64,000 nucleotides of DNA from Erodium maritimum (lineage: Eukaryota > Streptophyta > Magnoliopsida > Geraniales > Geraniaceae): NCBI GenBank assembly GCA_963921825.1, contig OY997595.1, positions 13,757,228-13,821,227 on the forward strand, in the 5' to 3' direction. The notes under the pieces are model-generated. The model was not told the DNA's origin, did not search any database, and saw nothing but the letters and a program-made list of their open reading frames with translations. Made by a program: the position numbers and the translations under genes. Every line of letters starts with the position of its first letter. The stretch's first letter is position 1. Positions 1-12,770 of this stretch are shown here, in pieces.

Positions 1-2
1 TT

Positions 3-3000
3 GAATCTACTTTGAAAGGCCGGCGACATGAGAAAGAAACAGAAGGGGAGCAATTGTTGCTTACCCGAGGCCAATGGGAAGCTTTAGCATCAACTGAATT
101 CGGAAGACCTGGACGAGGTAGAGGTCGAGGACGTGGACAAAACAATTGGTGAAATGCTGAAAGTAAACCAAGAAGGTTAGATAAATCTAAGATTGATTGT
201 TATAATTGCGGGGAATTCGGTCATTATGCTAATGAGTGCAGAAACTCAAAGAAAGAAGAAGCAAATCTCGTGGAGCAATGTGATGAAGATGAGCCAACTC
301 TGTTTATGGCCATAACCTGCAGTCTGACAGAAAATATGGGAGATGAAGAAAATCTTGTGATACTCAATGAAGAAGGCGTTCTTCCTAAATTAATGATGGC
401 TAAGGAAAATGATCGAGACACTTGGTATCTTGATACTGGTGCTAGCAATCACATGACCGGAGATGCAAACGTGTTCGCAGATCTAGACAAGAGTGTAAAA
501 GGGGCAGTGAAGTTTGGGGATGACTCTATTGTTCAAATTAAAGGCAGGGGAGTAGTGTTGATGAAAGGACGGAAAGACGAGCATATGACGTTGTCTAATG
601 TTTATTTCGTTCCTAGCTTGAAAAGCAATATCATCAGCCTAGGACAACTTGATGAAGTCGGCTGCAAAATTGTGCTAGAAGATGGATGGCTGAAAATTCA
701 CGACTCTAGTAGAAGACTCATTGCAAAGGTGAAGAGGTCTATAAATAGGTTGTATGTTCTGAAGCTACAAAGCACCCTACCTGTGTGCTTGTTGTCTGTG
801 CGTGATAGAACAGATTGGTTATGGCATGAAAGATTTGGGCATTTGAACTTTAATGCCTTGAAGAAAATGGCGCATTCAAATATGACTGAAGGTCTGCCGA
901 TCATAACTCATCCAAATCATCTTTGTGAAGCATGCTTGATCGGAAAACAACGTAGAAAGCCGTTTCCAAAACTTTCAACCTATCGAGCTGAGAAGCAACT
1001 TGAATTAGCCCATGCTGATCTCTGCGGACCTATTACTCCGGAGACTCCGTCAGGTAATAAATATTTTTTGCTCGTTGTCGATGATTACTCACGCTTCATG
1101 TGGGTTGTGTTAATCAAAACCAAAGACTCTGCTCTTGTTACTTTTAAAAGTCTGAAAACGAGAATTGAGGTGGAAGTCGAGAGAAAACTCAAGGCCCTTC
1201 GCACCAACAGAGGGGGAGAATTTGTTTCAGGAGAATTCAAAGAGTATTGTTTTGATCAAGGCATGATGCGCTACCATACAGCTCCCCGCTCACCACAACA
1301 AAACAGTGTGGCGGAAAGAAGAAATCAAACATTGCAGGAGTTGCAAGATGTTTATTGAAAAATCGAAATGTGCCTGGGAGATTTTGGGGTGAAGCGGTCA
1401 TGACGGCAGTCTATTTGTTGAATCGTTCTGCAACTCGAAGCGTGCTGAACAAGACACCGTATGAAGCATGGTTCAACAGGAAGCCTAATGTCAAACATCT
1501 AAAAGTTTTTGGATGCGTGGCATACATTAAGGTAATTGAACCAAACCTGAAAAAGTTAGATGATAGAAGTATTTGTGTTGTGTTCATTGGGTATGAAGCA
1601 GGTTCAAAGGCCTATCGGTTTTATAATCCGATCACAAGAAAGGTAGTGATCAGTCGTGATGCTGTTTTCGACGAATCAAAAGGGTGGGATTGGAGTTCTG
1701 AGCCAGAGAAGACTCCTAGAGAAGAAAGAGAAGTGTTTTTAATTAATTATGAGAACGAAGCAGAGCATGAGAAAGAAGAAACACTTGACACAGAATTGCA
1801 ACCTTCAAGTCCCGTTTCACCTCACTCTAGCTCTTTCACTGGTGAAACTCCGTTACGGGAACAATCATTGCAAGATATTTATGATGAGACTATGCCTATA
1901 GAAACAGAGCATGATGAACTCTGTCTTTTATGCTCAGAAGAACCAGATTCTTTAGGTGCTGCCCTACAAGACGATAAATGGAAGAATGCTATGGAGGAAG
2001 AGATCAAGTCAATTGAAGACAACAACACATGGGAACTCACTTCACTTCCATTGGGACAAAGATCAATAGGATTGAAATGGGTCTACCGTGTCAAGAAGGA
2101 CTCAAATGGAAGAACAACCAAATATAAAGCTCAGTTGGTGGTGAAAAGCTACGTTCAAAGAAAGGGGATAGACTTTGAAGAAGTATTTGCTCCCATGGCA
2201 CGGCTTGAAACTGTGAGACTTCTTCTCGCCATTGCTGGACAGAAAGGGTGGGAAGTCCATCACATGGACGTGAAGTCAGTATTCCTTAATGGCGATCTCG
2301 CAGAGGAAATCTATGTTTGCCAGCCTCCTGGCTTTATTAGCAAAACTAATCCTTTTTGTGTTCTCAGGCTGAAAAAGGCTTTGTATGGGTTGAGACAGGC
2401 TCCAAGGGCGTGGAATTCAAAACTTGACTATAGCTTAAAATCTCTTGGGTTCAAGATGAGCAATGTGGAGCACGCTGTATACACAAGATTGGAACAAGGA
2501 AAGATCATGATCATTGGGGTTTATGTCGACGACTTAATCATCATAGGAGCTGAGCAAACTGAAATCGTCGCATTTAAATCCCAGATGAGTAAGCTTTTCT
2601 CCATGACTGACCTTGGTCTTTTAACTTATTACTTGGGGTTGGAGGTTGAACAAAGCCAAGAGGTGATTAGTTTGTGTCAAAAGGGTTATGCTGAAAAGAT
2701 CTTGTACATCTCTAGGTTACAAAATTGCAATCCATGTGCTACTCCAATGGAGCATGGGCTCAAACTGAGTAAAAATGAAGAAGGAGATAAAGTGGATGCT
2801 ACTAAATATCGAAGCTTAGTAGGAAGTTTGCGTTATCTGGTAAATTCAAGGCCTGATCTTGCTTATGCTGTGGGGGTTGTGAGCAAATTTATGGAGGCTC
2901 CTCGAGCTCAACATCTTGCTGCTGTTAAACATATATTGAGGTATGTGCGAGGTACTGTAAGTCATGGAATTTGCTACAAGCGAACAAAAGGTGAATCTAG

Positions 3001-3487
3001 TCTTGTGGGTTTCAGCGATAGCGACCTAGCCGGGGATGTTGACGATCGTAGAAGCACAACCGGAGTTTTGTTTTATCTTGGAGAAAGCTTAGTCACCTGG
3101 ACCTCACATAAACAAAGAGTTGTGGCTTTAAGCTCCTGCGAAGCGGAGTACATTGCAGCTACTGCAGCAGCATGTCAAGGCATTTGGTTATCGAGACTAG
3201 TTGGTGTTTTACTTGGAGTTGAAGAAAAGAAAGTGCAGCTGAAGGTTGATAACATGTCAACAATTCTTTTGAGCAAAAATCCGGTATATCACGATCGAAG
3301 CAAGCATATTGATATAAAGTATCATTTTATTCGTGAATGCGTGGAGAGTAAAAAAATCGAAATTGTATATGTCAATACTGGGGAGCAAAAGGCAGATATT
3401 CTCACGAAGCCACTGGGAAGGCTGAAATTTCAAGAGATGAAAAGCAAATTGGGAGTATCAGATTTATCTTCAGGGGCTCAAGATTAG
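3..3487 (+). pseudogene. copia A gag-pol polyprotein, one stop and one frameshift
   Basis: The reading frame is open from position 3, with an RG-rich gag tail, an in-frame TGA at 150-152, and a CX2CX4HX4C zinc knuckle at 198-239. Next come the protease motif DTGAS near 432, a GAG-pre-integrase segment (WHERFGHLN near 820) and the integrase core (VVDDYSRF). The frame is lost near 1340-1355 inside integrase, and the second open stretch, 1355-3487, carries the integrase C-terminus, reverse transcriptase with YVDD at 2522-2533, and RNase H (LSSCEAEYIAA). The protein would form the virus-like particle and reverse-transcribe the element. With only two visible lesions the copy is young, but it cannot make a complete polyprotein as written. 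Confidence 0.9.
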
Positions 3488-3496
3488 GGGGGAAAG

Positions 3497-3740
3497 TGTT
3501 GTTTAATCTTCACCCCTTCAGTACCTTCATGTCGTCTAAGCTTCTAGCCGTTTCTTACGTTTTCTCTAATGTCTTTATTGCTTTCCGTTTATTTACATTT
3601 ATGCTTTATAATTAGCATTTGTAATGGCTTCCTTATATATATGAGTTTACAGAACCAGAACACCATCAGTTTCTGGATTCCAATATTGGGTGTTGCTCTT
3701 TGTTCTTATTTTCCATCAATTTCGTTGCATTTCTCAACTA
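3497..3740 (+). repeat. 3' LTR of copia A (right end approximate)
   Basis: The repeat starts with TGTTG immediately after the purine tract GGGGGGAAAG and contains a TATATATA stretch near 3635 that could be the LTR promoter. Several CA dinucleotides between 3718 and 3745 could be its end. The second LTR is outside the window, so neither the boundary nor a target duplication can be confirmed. Confidence 0.7.
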
Positions 3741-3792
3741 TCACCTTCTAAGACTATTTTGCAAATTACTCCAAATTCAAACTGATTGGTAC

Positions 3793-4657
3793 CTGTTGGA
3801 AGTGGCCGACGTTGTTGGTGCTTTCGACGAGGTGAGCGGCCTTCCCGAAGAAGGTGTTGACACCGGTGGCAATAACCACGACGTCGATCTCGCCCTGCTT
3901 GCAGGTGGAGCCAGAGTACACCGCGTCCCCAGGAACCCTGGTCACCGGCAAGGACTCACCGGTGAGCGCGGACTGGTCAATCTTGAGAGGATCCCCTTCG
4001 AGAAGACGCCCGTCGGCGGGAACAATGTCGCCGAGTTTGATGCTGATGATGTCTCCCGGCACCAAAATCGTCGCGTCCTCCTCTCCCCACGTGCCATCCC
4101 GAAACACCTGCCGCATAAAACGCACTACTTTTGTTGATGCCCTCACACATGATCTTGTCCGAGAAACACATCCTTTTACATATTATGTACCTTGGTCTTG
4201 GGGGCCAGGCTAGCCATGAGAGCCGCCGCCGCATTGCCGGCGTTGTTCTCTTCAATGAACCCGATGGTGGCGTTGAGAATGAGCAACACGGTGATGCCAA
4301 TAAAGTCCGGCCAGTCCGGCGGCCGGGCCAAGACGATCGCCATGATGGCGGCGGCCTCCATAACCCACGACAACGGGTTCCACATGAAACCTAGGAATTT
4401 CAGAATCTTGGACTCGTCGTTCTCCTCCAGCTTGTTCGGACCAAAGCTCTGCAGCCTCCTTCCTCCCTCGTCCGACGACAACCCCCTCTCAGTACTTTTC
4501 AATACCTTAAACACTTCCTCCAACGGAATTTTTTCCTACAACATTAATTTTCTCAAACTCAACACATTTAATTATATATAAAAGGAAGAAAATGTTGATC
4601 GATAATTACCAGATCGACATTCTTGCTCTGGATCTCCTCCAGGGAGACAGAGGCCAT
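3793..4657 (-). CDS. Plasma-membrane H+-ATPase (P3A ATPase), exons 1-3 only
   Basis: This gene encodes the proton pump that energises the plant plasma membrane. Exon 1 (4657-4610) starts [10 protein letters not shown], typical of the AHA/PMA family. Exon 2 (4535-4191) carries the cytosolic N-terminus and membrane helices 1-2. Exon 3 (4107-3793) carries the actuator domain with the LTGES motif and ends at GHFQQ, a usual exon junction in this family. Introns at 4609-4536 and 4190-4108 have GT-AG ends and keep the frame, giving 236 residues without a stop. The donor at 3792 opens intron 3, where copia A lies in opposite orientation. The phosphorylated DKTGT motif and the remaining exons should lie left of the window. 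The exons are much richer in GC than their surroundings. Either the gene is intact with a large intron insertion, or this is a 5' fragment. Confidence 0.88.
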
Positions 4658-6093
4658 GATAAGACACCAAGTGGAAGAAGATAGAAATAACAAATGAAAA
4701 TTAAAATTAAAAGACAAATACAAGACAAAAGGTAGTATTTTTTTTTGTAAATTATAAAACAAAGTAGAGGAACAAGAAGGAGACGCGGAGAACCGAAGGA
4801 GTGTCTCCTCTCTCCTTCTTAGCGTATATGTTGTGAGATGACTCTGTTTATTTTTTCTTTATGATTTAAGATTAATTTTTATTTTATGAAGCGGCCTCTT
4901 CTCTCATGAACAGTTGAAGATCAGCTGGGATGATCGCGAGATTCGTTTATTTTCCCCAGAAGTCAGAAGAAGCCTAACGTTTTATGGTTCCTCTGCTAAA
5001 CCTTAAATATCTGAGGAAGGTTATGTACGTACGGTCGTGTTCCTCGGCATTTTGTGTGGCAAACAGATTTGATTTTCTTTTATTAAGTATACATGTATAT
5101 TCTGGGATGCGTATATATAGGCAGCCACTGCAATGTCTTGGAGATTTTTTTAATAACTAATTCAGATTTTATAGCACATAATCGGTTTTAAAATCAAAAC
5201 AGATTCTGTACCGTGACAGGGTACTGTTCTAGTACTAAATGATGGATATTTCTTGTTCATAAATTTATATGGGGGCAAATTATACTACTCACAGTTTATA
5301 CAAGCATTTTATATAGATATATTTTTTGATTAAATATATATCAAAGTATATCATATTTTTTAGTCTGTCTTTTTTGAGAATGAGTGATAGATTCTATTAA
5401 TGTTTTAATTGCATCATATAACGGAGTACATCAGAGAGAGGTTTTCATGACCATTAAAGGATACACAAAGAACAAATTTCTTTGTTAAGTTAGTGGGAGA
5501 TCTTGTTTGAAGTTTTTTTAACAATTTGAGAGCTAACCTCTCGTTTTGAAGGAAGAAACGTATGTCCCTACCCTTAGATACGAATCGGTCCAACAGGAAG
5601 CGGTTATAGCAACAACAAACATGAATATAACTAAAACAGGAATTGAAACCAAAACTAGAAAGGAACTAAAATCCAAGGGGTGCCAACTGCCAAGAACCGC
5701 TCAAAGTAGGACCTAAGCGTTGTTTGGTCTACCTTTGACGCAGTCACTGGTGCACGAGATCCACGTTGAGCTTCCAAGACAAGAACAATAGATGCTCGAA
5801 CTCCCGGTAGCACCCTAGAACATGGTGGCGGCATCATGGAAGATGGCTAAGGTTGAGAGTTCTCAAACCCTAACAGATGCCCTATTTAGTATGTCTTTAT
5901 ATCTTAGAATTTGATATCTATGCTTTTTATAATTTTCAAGACAAAAATACCCCCATTTAAAATTGAAACATTTTTTTTCTTATCTCATTCTCTCTATCTT
6001 TTTGAGTTTACGTTTATCTCTTTGAACCACATTAAATTTCCTCTTATGTTCTTTTGCAGATGAACAAACCTTGATTTAAGAGCAAGTGCAGTG
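4658..6093. other. Upstream region of the H+-ATPase gene, no gene seen
   Basis: This AT-rich stretch should hold the minus-strand promoter and 5' UTR of the H+-ATPase. A purine/pyrimidine-rich segment at 4770-4825 may be leader. At 5630-5870 there is a GC-richer, repeat-like segment (GAAGATGGCTAAGGTTGAGAG) with a similar segment near 17455-17495; I could not classify it. The last 15 bases before 6094 look like a Harbinger-type terminal repeat. Confidence 0.45.
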
Positions 6094-6474
6094 TGAAGGA
6101 TCGAAAACATCATATGTTTGCAGCGGAAATAAATCGTTCGATCCAAAAACACATCTATTGCATCTAAATCATCGTTCAAATAATAAAGTCACTTACTTGA
6201 TATGAAGAACAAAATTGATTTAACTCCGAAACTACGAAGCCTCTAGTGTATCCACACCGAGTAACCTTTGATGCTTTCAACAATTGAGACGGCTACGAGA
6301 AGAACGATTCTTCTCTATGGTTGTTTGGGAGAGAATAGAAAAAGGAGGCTAGAGAAAAAATAAATCTGAATCATATTTTCTCTTAACCCTAATATGCTCT
6401 TATATACATCTAATTATTGGGTCCAAGACTCAATTGGGCTTGAAACCCGATTGGGCCTAGGGCAAAACCCAACA
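6094..6474 (-). repeat. 3' LTR of copia B
   Basis: This 381-bp repeat reads TGTTGGGTTTTGCC to GATCCTTCA on the minus strand, with TG...CA ends. It differs from the partner LTR near 6222 (A/G) and 6411 (A/T). A purine tract lies immediately inside. Confidence 0.96.
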
Positions 6475-6486
6475 ATCTCCCACTTG
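6475..6486 (-). other. Polypurine tract of copia B
   Basis: The minus strand reads CAAGTGGGAGAT immediately before the 3' LTR, the position and composition expected for the plus-strand primer of reverse transcription. Confidence 0.85.
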
Positions 6487-7689
6487 ACCTAGATCCAATC
6501 TGTCAAGAACTCCAATATTTATTATATTTCTGTGTTAGCAGGAGATATAACAAATATGTCATCTTGATCATTTCAATAAATTATCTCATAATAAATTAAA
6601 TGATCTTAAACATCAAACGCCACTCGTAAGTGTGTGACCACATAGGTTCAACGCTAAACCGGTAGTAATTAATCTCACTAACTACTAATCGAGGTTGGCG
6701 TCTAACAACACTCCTCGACGGTCGGATAACATGAACATCAATATCCAATAAAGACGAACCTGGTTAAGGACGATGAATTGTTTTCCTTCCATCTTTACAA
6801 CTCCGGATTATCCTAGGGTATGGTTTGACTGTCAAACCCTAATAGATAACCACTATGTTTCATGTTGATCGTTACTGGTTGTTGAATGACTTTAAGAAAC
6901 TCATTTCTTAAATCGTTCTTCTGCCTTGGCCAAGGATCTTCTCAACCATAAGATTCATAACAACATAGAGTTCAAACTCATTACCTTGAGTTGATGGATT
7001 CCCTCTTGACTCACCATTGATTATATAGGTACTCAATTATACCCAATGACCTTTCAACTAGCATTTTTACACACTAGGTGTCCGATATCAAAGTATAACA
7101 AGCATTCTATTAATCACTATGGTGATCTCAGGTCAAAGGACAAAACAATATACATTTGCTCCTTAAGAAAATTTCCACATTGACAGTATAGATAAAATCA
7201 ACCATTTGGAAATATCACTTTTGGTCAGTTCAATGATCATATTCACTATATGCATCATCTATATTATAACTTAATGAATGAGATCCATTAGTACTCATCC
7301 AATGAGTACTGTTATACATATATTGGTCTATCCGGATCACCTTAGTCCCAGTAGTATGATCCTATGACCAAGATAACATTTAGATCAAACTCTATAATAT
7401 TTGACTCTCATTATCATAATCCCTATTATGATGACAAGTATATCAGTTTAATCAAGGACTTATCATATCCAATGTCATTAAACATTCATATATGATAACA
7501 ATAAAAGCCATTATATTAGTCACTACTAATAAGAAAAAACATGATATGAAATGTGCTAAAAAATGTTTCATGAAGATTAACATTTGACTAGAGCCAAACA
7601 TCCATGAATTTCAATCCTATTTTCCACTTGTGCTTGTCAAACTCCTTTGAACCAAGCGTCTTAGTGAAAGGATCTGCATCGTTTTCCTT

Positions 7690-10100
7690 TCCTTCCAAAT
7701 TCAAAATTTGAACGTCTCGCGTTCGACTATTTCTTTACTTAGAAGAAACTTCCGAGAAATGTGTTTGGATTTTTGGTGTGCTCTTGGCTCCTTGGCTTGT
7801 GCAATAACCCCCTTATTGTCACATAATAAAGGAACACTTTCCTTTACTGAAGGAACCACACCAAGCTCAATTGAGAACTTATTTATCCATACACTTTCCT
7901 CAACAGCATCACATGCAACTATGTATTCTGCTTCAGTTACTGAAATAGTTACGGTAACTTGTTTGGAACTCTTCCAACTTACTGTTCCATCATTCAAGGT
8001 AAATCATAGCCAGAACTAGATTTGCTATCAACCTTACCTGATGCAACACTTGTATTGATGTGGCTTAACAATTTAAGCTCATTATCTCCACGTATGAGGA
8101 ATTGGTCTTTAGTTCTTCTCAAGTACTTAAGAATATTTTTAACAACTTTCCAATGTGCCTCATCCGGATTTCCTTGGTACCTACTTGCTATTCCTAGCGT
8201 ATAGGCAACATCCGGTCTCGTACATGTCATGGTATACATGATAGCTCCCACTGTGTTAACATATGGGATTCTACTCATGCGTTCTCTTTCCTCTAGGGTC
8301 TTAGGATTAACCCCCTATAAAGAGAAACTCCAGTTCCAATAGGTAAGTACCCCTTTTTGGAGTTATCCATGTGATACTTTCTTAAGATAGTATCAATGTA
8401 CATAGATAAGGAGATCCCAAGCAACTTCCATAATCTATCTCTATAGACCTTTATTCCAAGAATATAAGTTGCTTCTCCCACATCTATCACGGAGAACTTT
8501 TCAGATATCCAAATCTTTGTTTCTTGCATGGCTGACACATCATTTCCTATTAGGAATATGTCATCTACATACAACACTAGGAAAATAATAACGCTCCAAC
8601 TAACCTTCTTGTACACACATGACTCCTCTTCACAACGCACAAAACCGAACTTTTCGATTGTCGTGTGAAAATAAATTTTCCAACTATGAGAAGCTTTCTT
8701 TAATCCATAAATGGATCGTTGTAGCTTACATACTTTACTAGGAGCATATGACAATGTGAAACCTTCAGGTTGAGTCATATAAACATCTTCCTTGAGCTCA
8801 CCATTAAGGAAAGCCATTTTCACATCCATTTGTCAAATCTCATAATCATAGTATGTAGTAGTAGCAAGCCAAATCCGAATAGATTTGAGTATTGCTACAG
8901 GGGAGAACGTTTCTTCATAATCAATACCTTCCTTTTGATCATACCCCTTAGCAACCAGACGGGCTTTAAAGGTTTCAACCTTATCCTCTGCTCCAATCTT
9001 TCTCTTAAAACACTATTTAAACTCAATAAGTTTTAAGTCCTTAGAGTCATCAACTAAAGTCCATACTTTATTGATTTTCATTGACCCCATTTCGGATCCC
9101 ATGGCAGCAAGCCATTTCTCATGGTCTGGACATAGACATCGCCTCTTGAAAACCCTTAGGATCGTCTTTAATAATAAGGTCACCATCAATATGATTGTCC
9201 TCATTATCGCACACTAATAGATTAATCCTATTTTGTGCACGACATTCTCTAATTGATCTTCTAGGAGGCTCTTGTACTTCTTGATTCTATTGTTACCCTT
9301 GTTCCTGATTTGGTTCATTAACCAAATCATTTACCCTAACGTTTGAGGTTGGAACCCTCGGTGGCAACTATAAGACATCAAGAAAAGGTTTCTCAATATG
9401 CATCCATGCTCTTGAGTCGGCGCTGACTCATTGGTATCTTGTATTTCATCAAGATCTATTTCTACTTCCAGTTCTTCCAATAACAAGGAACTTCTTTTCT
9501 AACAGAAAAGTCGCGTTCCTAACCACAAATAATTTGTGTTCAGAAGGATGATAGAAATAGTATCCCATAGACTCTTTGGGATAACCAACAAATCTGCATT
9601 TGTTAGACTTAGCCTCAAGCTTGTCTAATTGCAGTCGCTTAACATAGGTTGGAAAACCCTTAAATGTTTAAGGTTAGCTTTCCATCCTTTCCATATCTCA
9701 TATGATGTTTCAACAACTGTTTTAGTGGGAACCTTATTTAACAAACATGCAACAGCCTCTAAAGCATATCCCCATAGGAAGATAGAAAGATCTATAAATC
9801 CTATCATCAATCGCATCATATCTAATAAGGTACGAAGTCCACTATGATAGGATCACATCTTGCGGCAAATAATCAATAAAATCTTCTATGAGATACTCAT
9901 CCACACGGTCAGATCTCAGTGCCTTGATATTCTTATCGGTTTGTTTCTCAACTTCACTTCTAAATATTTTGAACATTTCAAAAGATTTTGACTTATGTCT
10001 CATGAGATATATAAAACAATATCTCGACATATCGTCCGTGAAGGTAACAAACTAAGAATATCCACCTTTATCTCGAACTTTCATTGGCACACATACATCA
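7690..10100 (-). pseudogene. copia B pol remnants (integrase, RT, RNase H)
   Basis: The pieces are recognisable but split among frames. Integrase core with KSFEMFKIFRSEVE is at 10030-9842, and the integrase C-terminus (LKHLRVF) at 9819-9625. The RT N-terminus lies near 9204-9013. The RT body at 8829-8293 has MDVKMAFLNGELKE and an intact YVDD. The RT tail and connection are at 8278-7994 (CTRPDVAYTLGI), and RNase H at 7997-7701 (SVTEAEYIVA). No continuous polyprotein can be read. The stretch from 6487 to 7690, between RNase H and the purine tract, has no coding signal. Confidence 0.9.
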
Positions 10101-10823
10101 GTATGTATGAGTCCTAAAAGTTCACTAGCTCTTTCTCCAGTTCCAGTAAAAGGAGATTTTGTCGGTTTCCCAATGAGACAAGATTCACAAGTATCGTATG
10201 ATTAATAATCATACTACCTAAGATACACTTCCTTATGCAACTTGTTTACTCTTTTCTCATTGATATGACCAAGCTTAAAAAGCTAAAAGTAGCCTTGATT
10301 TGTTTGATTATTTTCCTTCCAATGTCCTTACTTCTCACAAAAGAAACGTCTAACATCCAATTGATCGATGTTCATCTTTAATTTATTGAATGTGTTCATA
10401 ACAACATTCTCAAGTGCAAGCGGTTTTCTCTCAGACATCCATTTGCCTCTCCACTTACTCTTTAAAGATTCATCAATCAAATGCACAGATCCTGATACTT
10501 TCTATTTCTCGATGTGAATTGGTTTTCATAATTGATCAACATATTGAGCAATTCATGAATATCACAATCCACCTTGTTCATGTTAACATTAACATAACAG
10601 AAGTATCATCAAGAGACTGCAAGATCAAATCCTACTATAAGTGTGCATCCTTACTTCTCAAGTTATTCTATAAGATCAATTATCTTTAGAACATGGATAC
10701 GCACCAGCTCATAGAGCTTTAATTCAGACATGAATAGAGACTTAGATATTTGATATCTAGCATTCATATTCTGATACTCCTACATCTTCTTAAGATGTTC
10801 TATTATCTGTGGTGGATTCATAG

Positions 10824-10859
<36 letters not shown>

Positions 10860-11160
10860 GGACAAGACTGGTGGAAGCCAAAATGATGCACTGAGTAGTA
10901 GTACTTCGTTCCCAGTACTTCAAATATACATCTAATGCAACTACAACAGTCATTCCCTCAGTAGGAGCTTCCATAGTGGGGTTATCGATCACATCGATAA
11001 GCTTTTTCATGCATGAGAACAATTCTAGGGTTCCGGTACCAGTCATATCAAAAATGTTACCAGACATTTTGTTAGCATCTAGTATGCCACGTAGAGAAAA
11101 AATAGTCATTTCAGAAATTAACCTCGAAGGAAAACAACAATAGCACAAGCATACATCATT
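10100..11160 (-). pseudogene. copia B gag/protease area, badly decayed
   Basis: By position this should encode gag, protease and the GAG-pre-integrase region. Only short open stretches remain and I cannot identify a zinc knuckle or a protease motif with confidence. A TA microsatellite at about 10829-10855 interrupts it. Confidence 0.55.
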
Positions 11161-11199
11161 AAGACATGGACTTCATCAAAATGATAAAACAAACTTTAA

Positions 11200-11995
11200 A
11201 ACATGAGTGAGCCCCTTGGTAGTCAAGTCGTTTCTCACGCATAATTAAAGTTCTCCTGATTTTATCATATAAAATCAAAGCAGGCTATATACTACATAGT
11301 CACCTGGTTGTCAGGTCGGTCCTATTAGTATATTTGATTTTATCCATCCTAGTGACATAAAACCAGTTAATATTACACCCTTTGGGTAGTCCAGACTATA
11401 AGTGTAACATCAAATAATTTTTTCTTCACTCACGCATCTCATGCAGTAGAATAAATTAATTTTCTCCAAAAATTAATTAACAGCATACCCTCTGGGTAGT
11501 CCAGACTATAAGTATAACGTTAAATAATCTTAATTTCATTTGCATCATATGCAACAGAATATACCATCTCCTCCCAAAGTTAATTAATATTATACCCTCT
11601 GGTAGTCCAGATTATAAGTACAATATTAGATAACTTTCCATTTCCATTTGCATCATATGCAATCAAAAATATATTTATCTTTGAACTACAAGTCTCCTGG
11701 TAGTCAGGTCGTTCCTTGTAAACAAAATTTAAATTTTATACATTTTATACTTGCATCATATGCAACGGAGAAAGAGAAACATTTATCTTTGAACTACAAG
11801 CCCCCTGGTAGTCAGGTCGTTCCTTGTAAACAAAAAATAAATTTGTATACTTGCATCATATGCAATAGAGAAAAAACATTTATCGTTGAACTACAAGTCC
11901 TCTGGTAGTCAGGTCGTTCCTTGTAAACAAAAATAAATTTTATTCCGAACTACAAGTCCCCTGGTAGTCAGGTCGTTCCTTGTAAACGAATATCA
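11200..11995 (-). repeat. Degenerate tandem repeats in the copia B leader
   Basis: Two related modules recur at roughly 60-120 bp spacing. Module 1 (plus strand, CCCTCTGGGTAGTCCAGAC) occurs near 11378, 11488 and 11596. Module 2 (CCCCTGGTAGTCAGGTCGTT) occurs near 11695, 11803, 11900 and 11958, with diverged copies near 11208 and 11298. Both share the core TGGTAGTC. They lie between the primer-binding site and gag, in the untranslated leader. Confidence 0.85.
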
Positions 11996-12183
11996 ATTTT
12001 ATTTATCTACTTCGATGGAAAACCCTTTAATAAAATATCTCATATTTTATTAATTAAAACTCAATAATTTAAAAGGTCGATAAAGTTATTTGTATTAAAA
12101 CAATTTTAATACAAATATCACTATATGGATCATGAAACTTTTTCATATATAAATTATATCCATACATGTTAATGTACAGGTTA

Positions 12184-12320
12184 TATATGTATCTCAACAA
12201 TATATATATATATATACAATATATACAACAAGTTAACCAAAACATGTCATACATGTACACACAGTCAACTAAAAACGTGACACATAGCAATACATCAACA
12301 CATATATACATACATACGAT
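12184..12320. repeat. AT-rich simple repeats in the copia B leader
   Basis: TA/TATATAC-rich low-complexity sequence, with runs near 12198-12235 and 12300-12315. No coding signal. Confidence 0.6.
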
Positions 12321-12756
12321 CATATCTCCATGTTTACAAGCATATGTATATATTTCATATTTCACCCATGTTCATTTCATACACAGAACTCTATCAAAGT
12401 CAAACTTTTAAACTTAATTCCAGTAAGTTATTATGCCTTATATATATATATGAATCAAAAAGTTCTTGCACATAAAGAGACAAAACCGTCAAATTCTATC
12501 CATACATATATTCAAGTACATGCCCACTAGTAGTATACACACGATATTAACAACAAGTTAATCATGAACATGCTGTACATATAAACATACACAACAATCA
12601 GCCCAATAAATTTGTCAAGTGTATACGGCATGATCACCCACAAAATATATATTCAATCAATGAATATGTAAGTTAAACATGTAATACTTATGACCGGTTG
12701 TGTCATACACGTAGAGAAAAAGAATTTAACATATGATTCAAATGCAAAAAACCAAA

Positions 12757-12768
12757 GCTCTGATACCA
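12757..12768 (-). other. Primer-binding site of copia B (initiator tRNA-Met type)
   Basis: The minus strand reads TGGTATCAGAGC three bases inside the 5' LTR. This is the common plant copia primer-binding site for the 3' end of initiator methionine tRNA. It fixes the element's orientation as minus. Confidence 0.92.
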
Positions 12769-12770
12769 AT

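Larger units (their letters stand above)
1..3740 (+). mobile_element. Ty1/copia LTR retrotransposon A, 5'-truncated by window edge
   Basis: The domain order gag zinc knuckle, protease, integrase, reverse transcriptase, RNase H identifies Ty1/copia. The element runs on the plus strand and enters the window inside gag, so its 5' LTR is outside. A purine-rich tract at 3487-3496 precedes a 3' LTR starting with TGTTG at 3497. The right boundary is approximate because the partner LTR is not visible. The element lies inside intron 3 of the minus-strand H+-ATPase gene. It is little decayed: I see one in-frame stop and one frameshift. Confidence 0.93.

Noticed and set aside
3700-4581. Several plus-strand reading frames over the H+-ATPase exons
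   Set aside because: They are antisense shadows of GC-rich conserved exons on the minus strand.
11200-11995. Regularly spaced repeats reminiscent of a CRISPR array
   Set aside because: The modules are imperfect, unevenly spaced and lie inside a plant retrotransposon leader; there are no cas genes and the DNA is eukaryotic.
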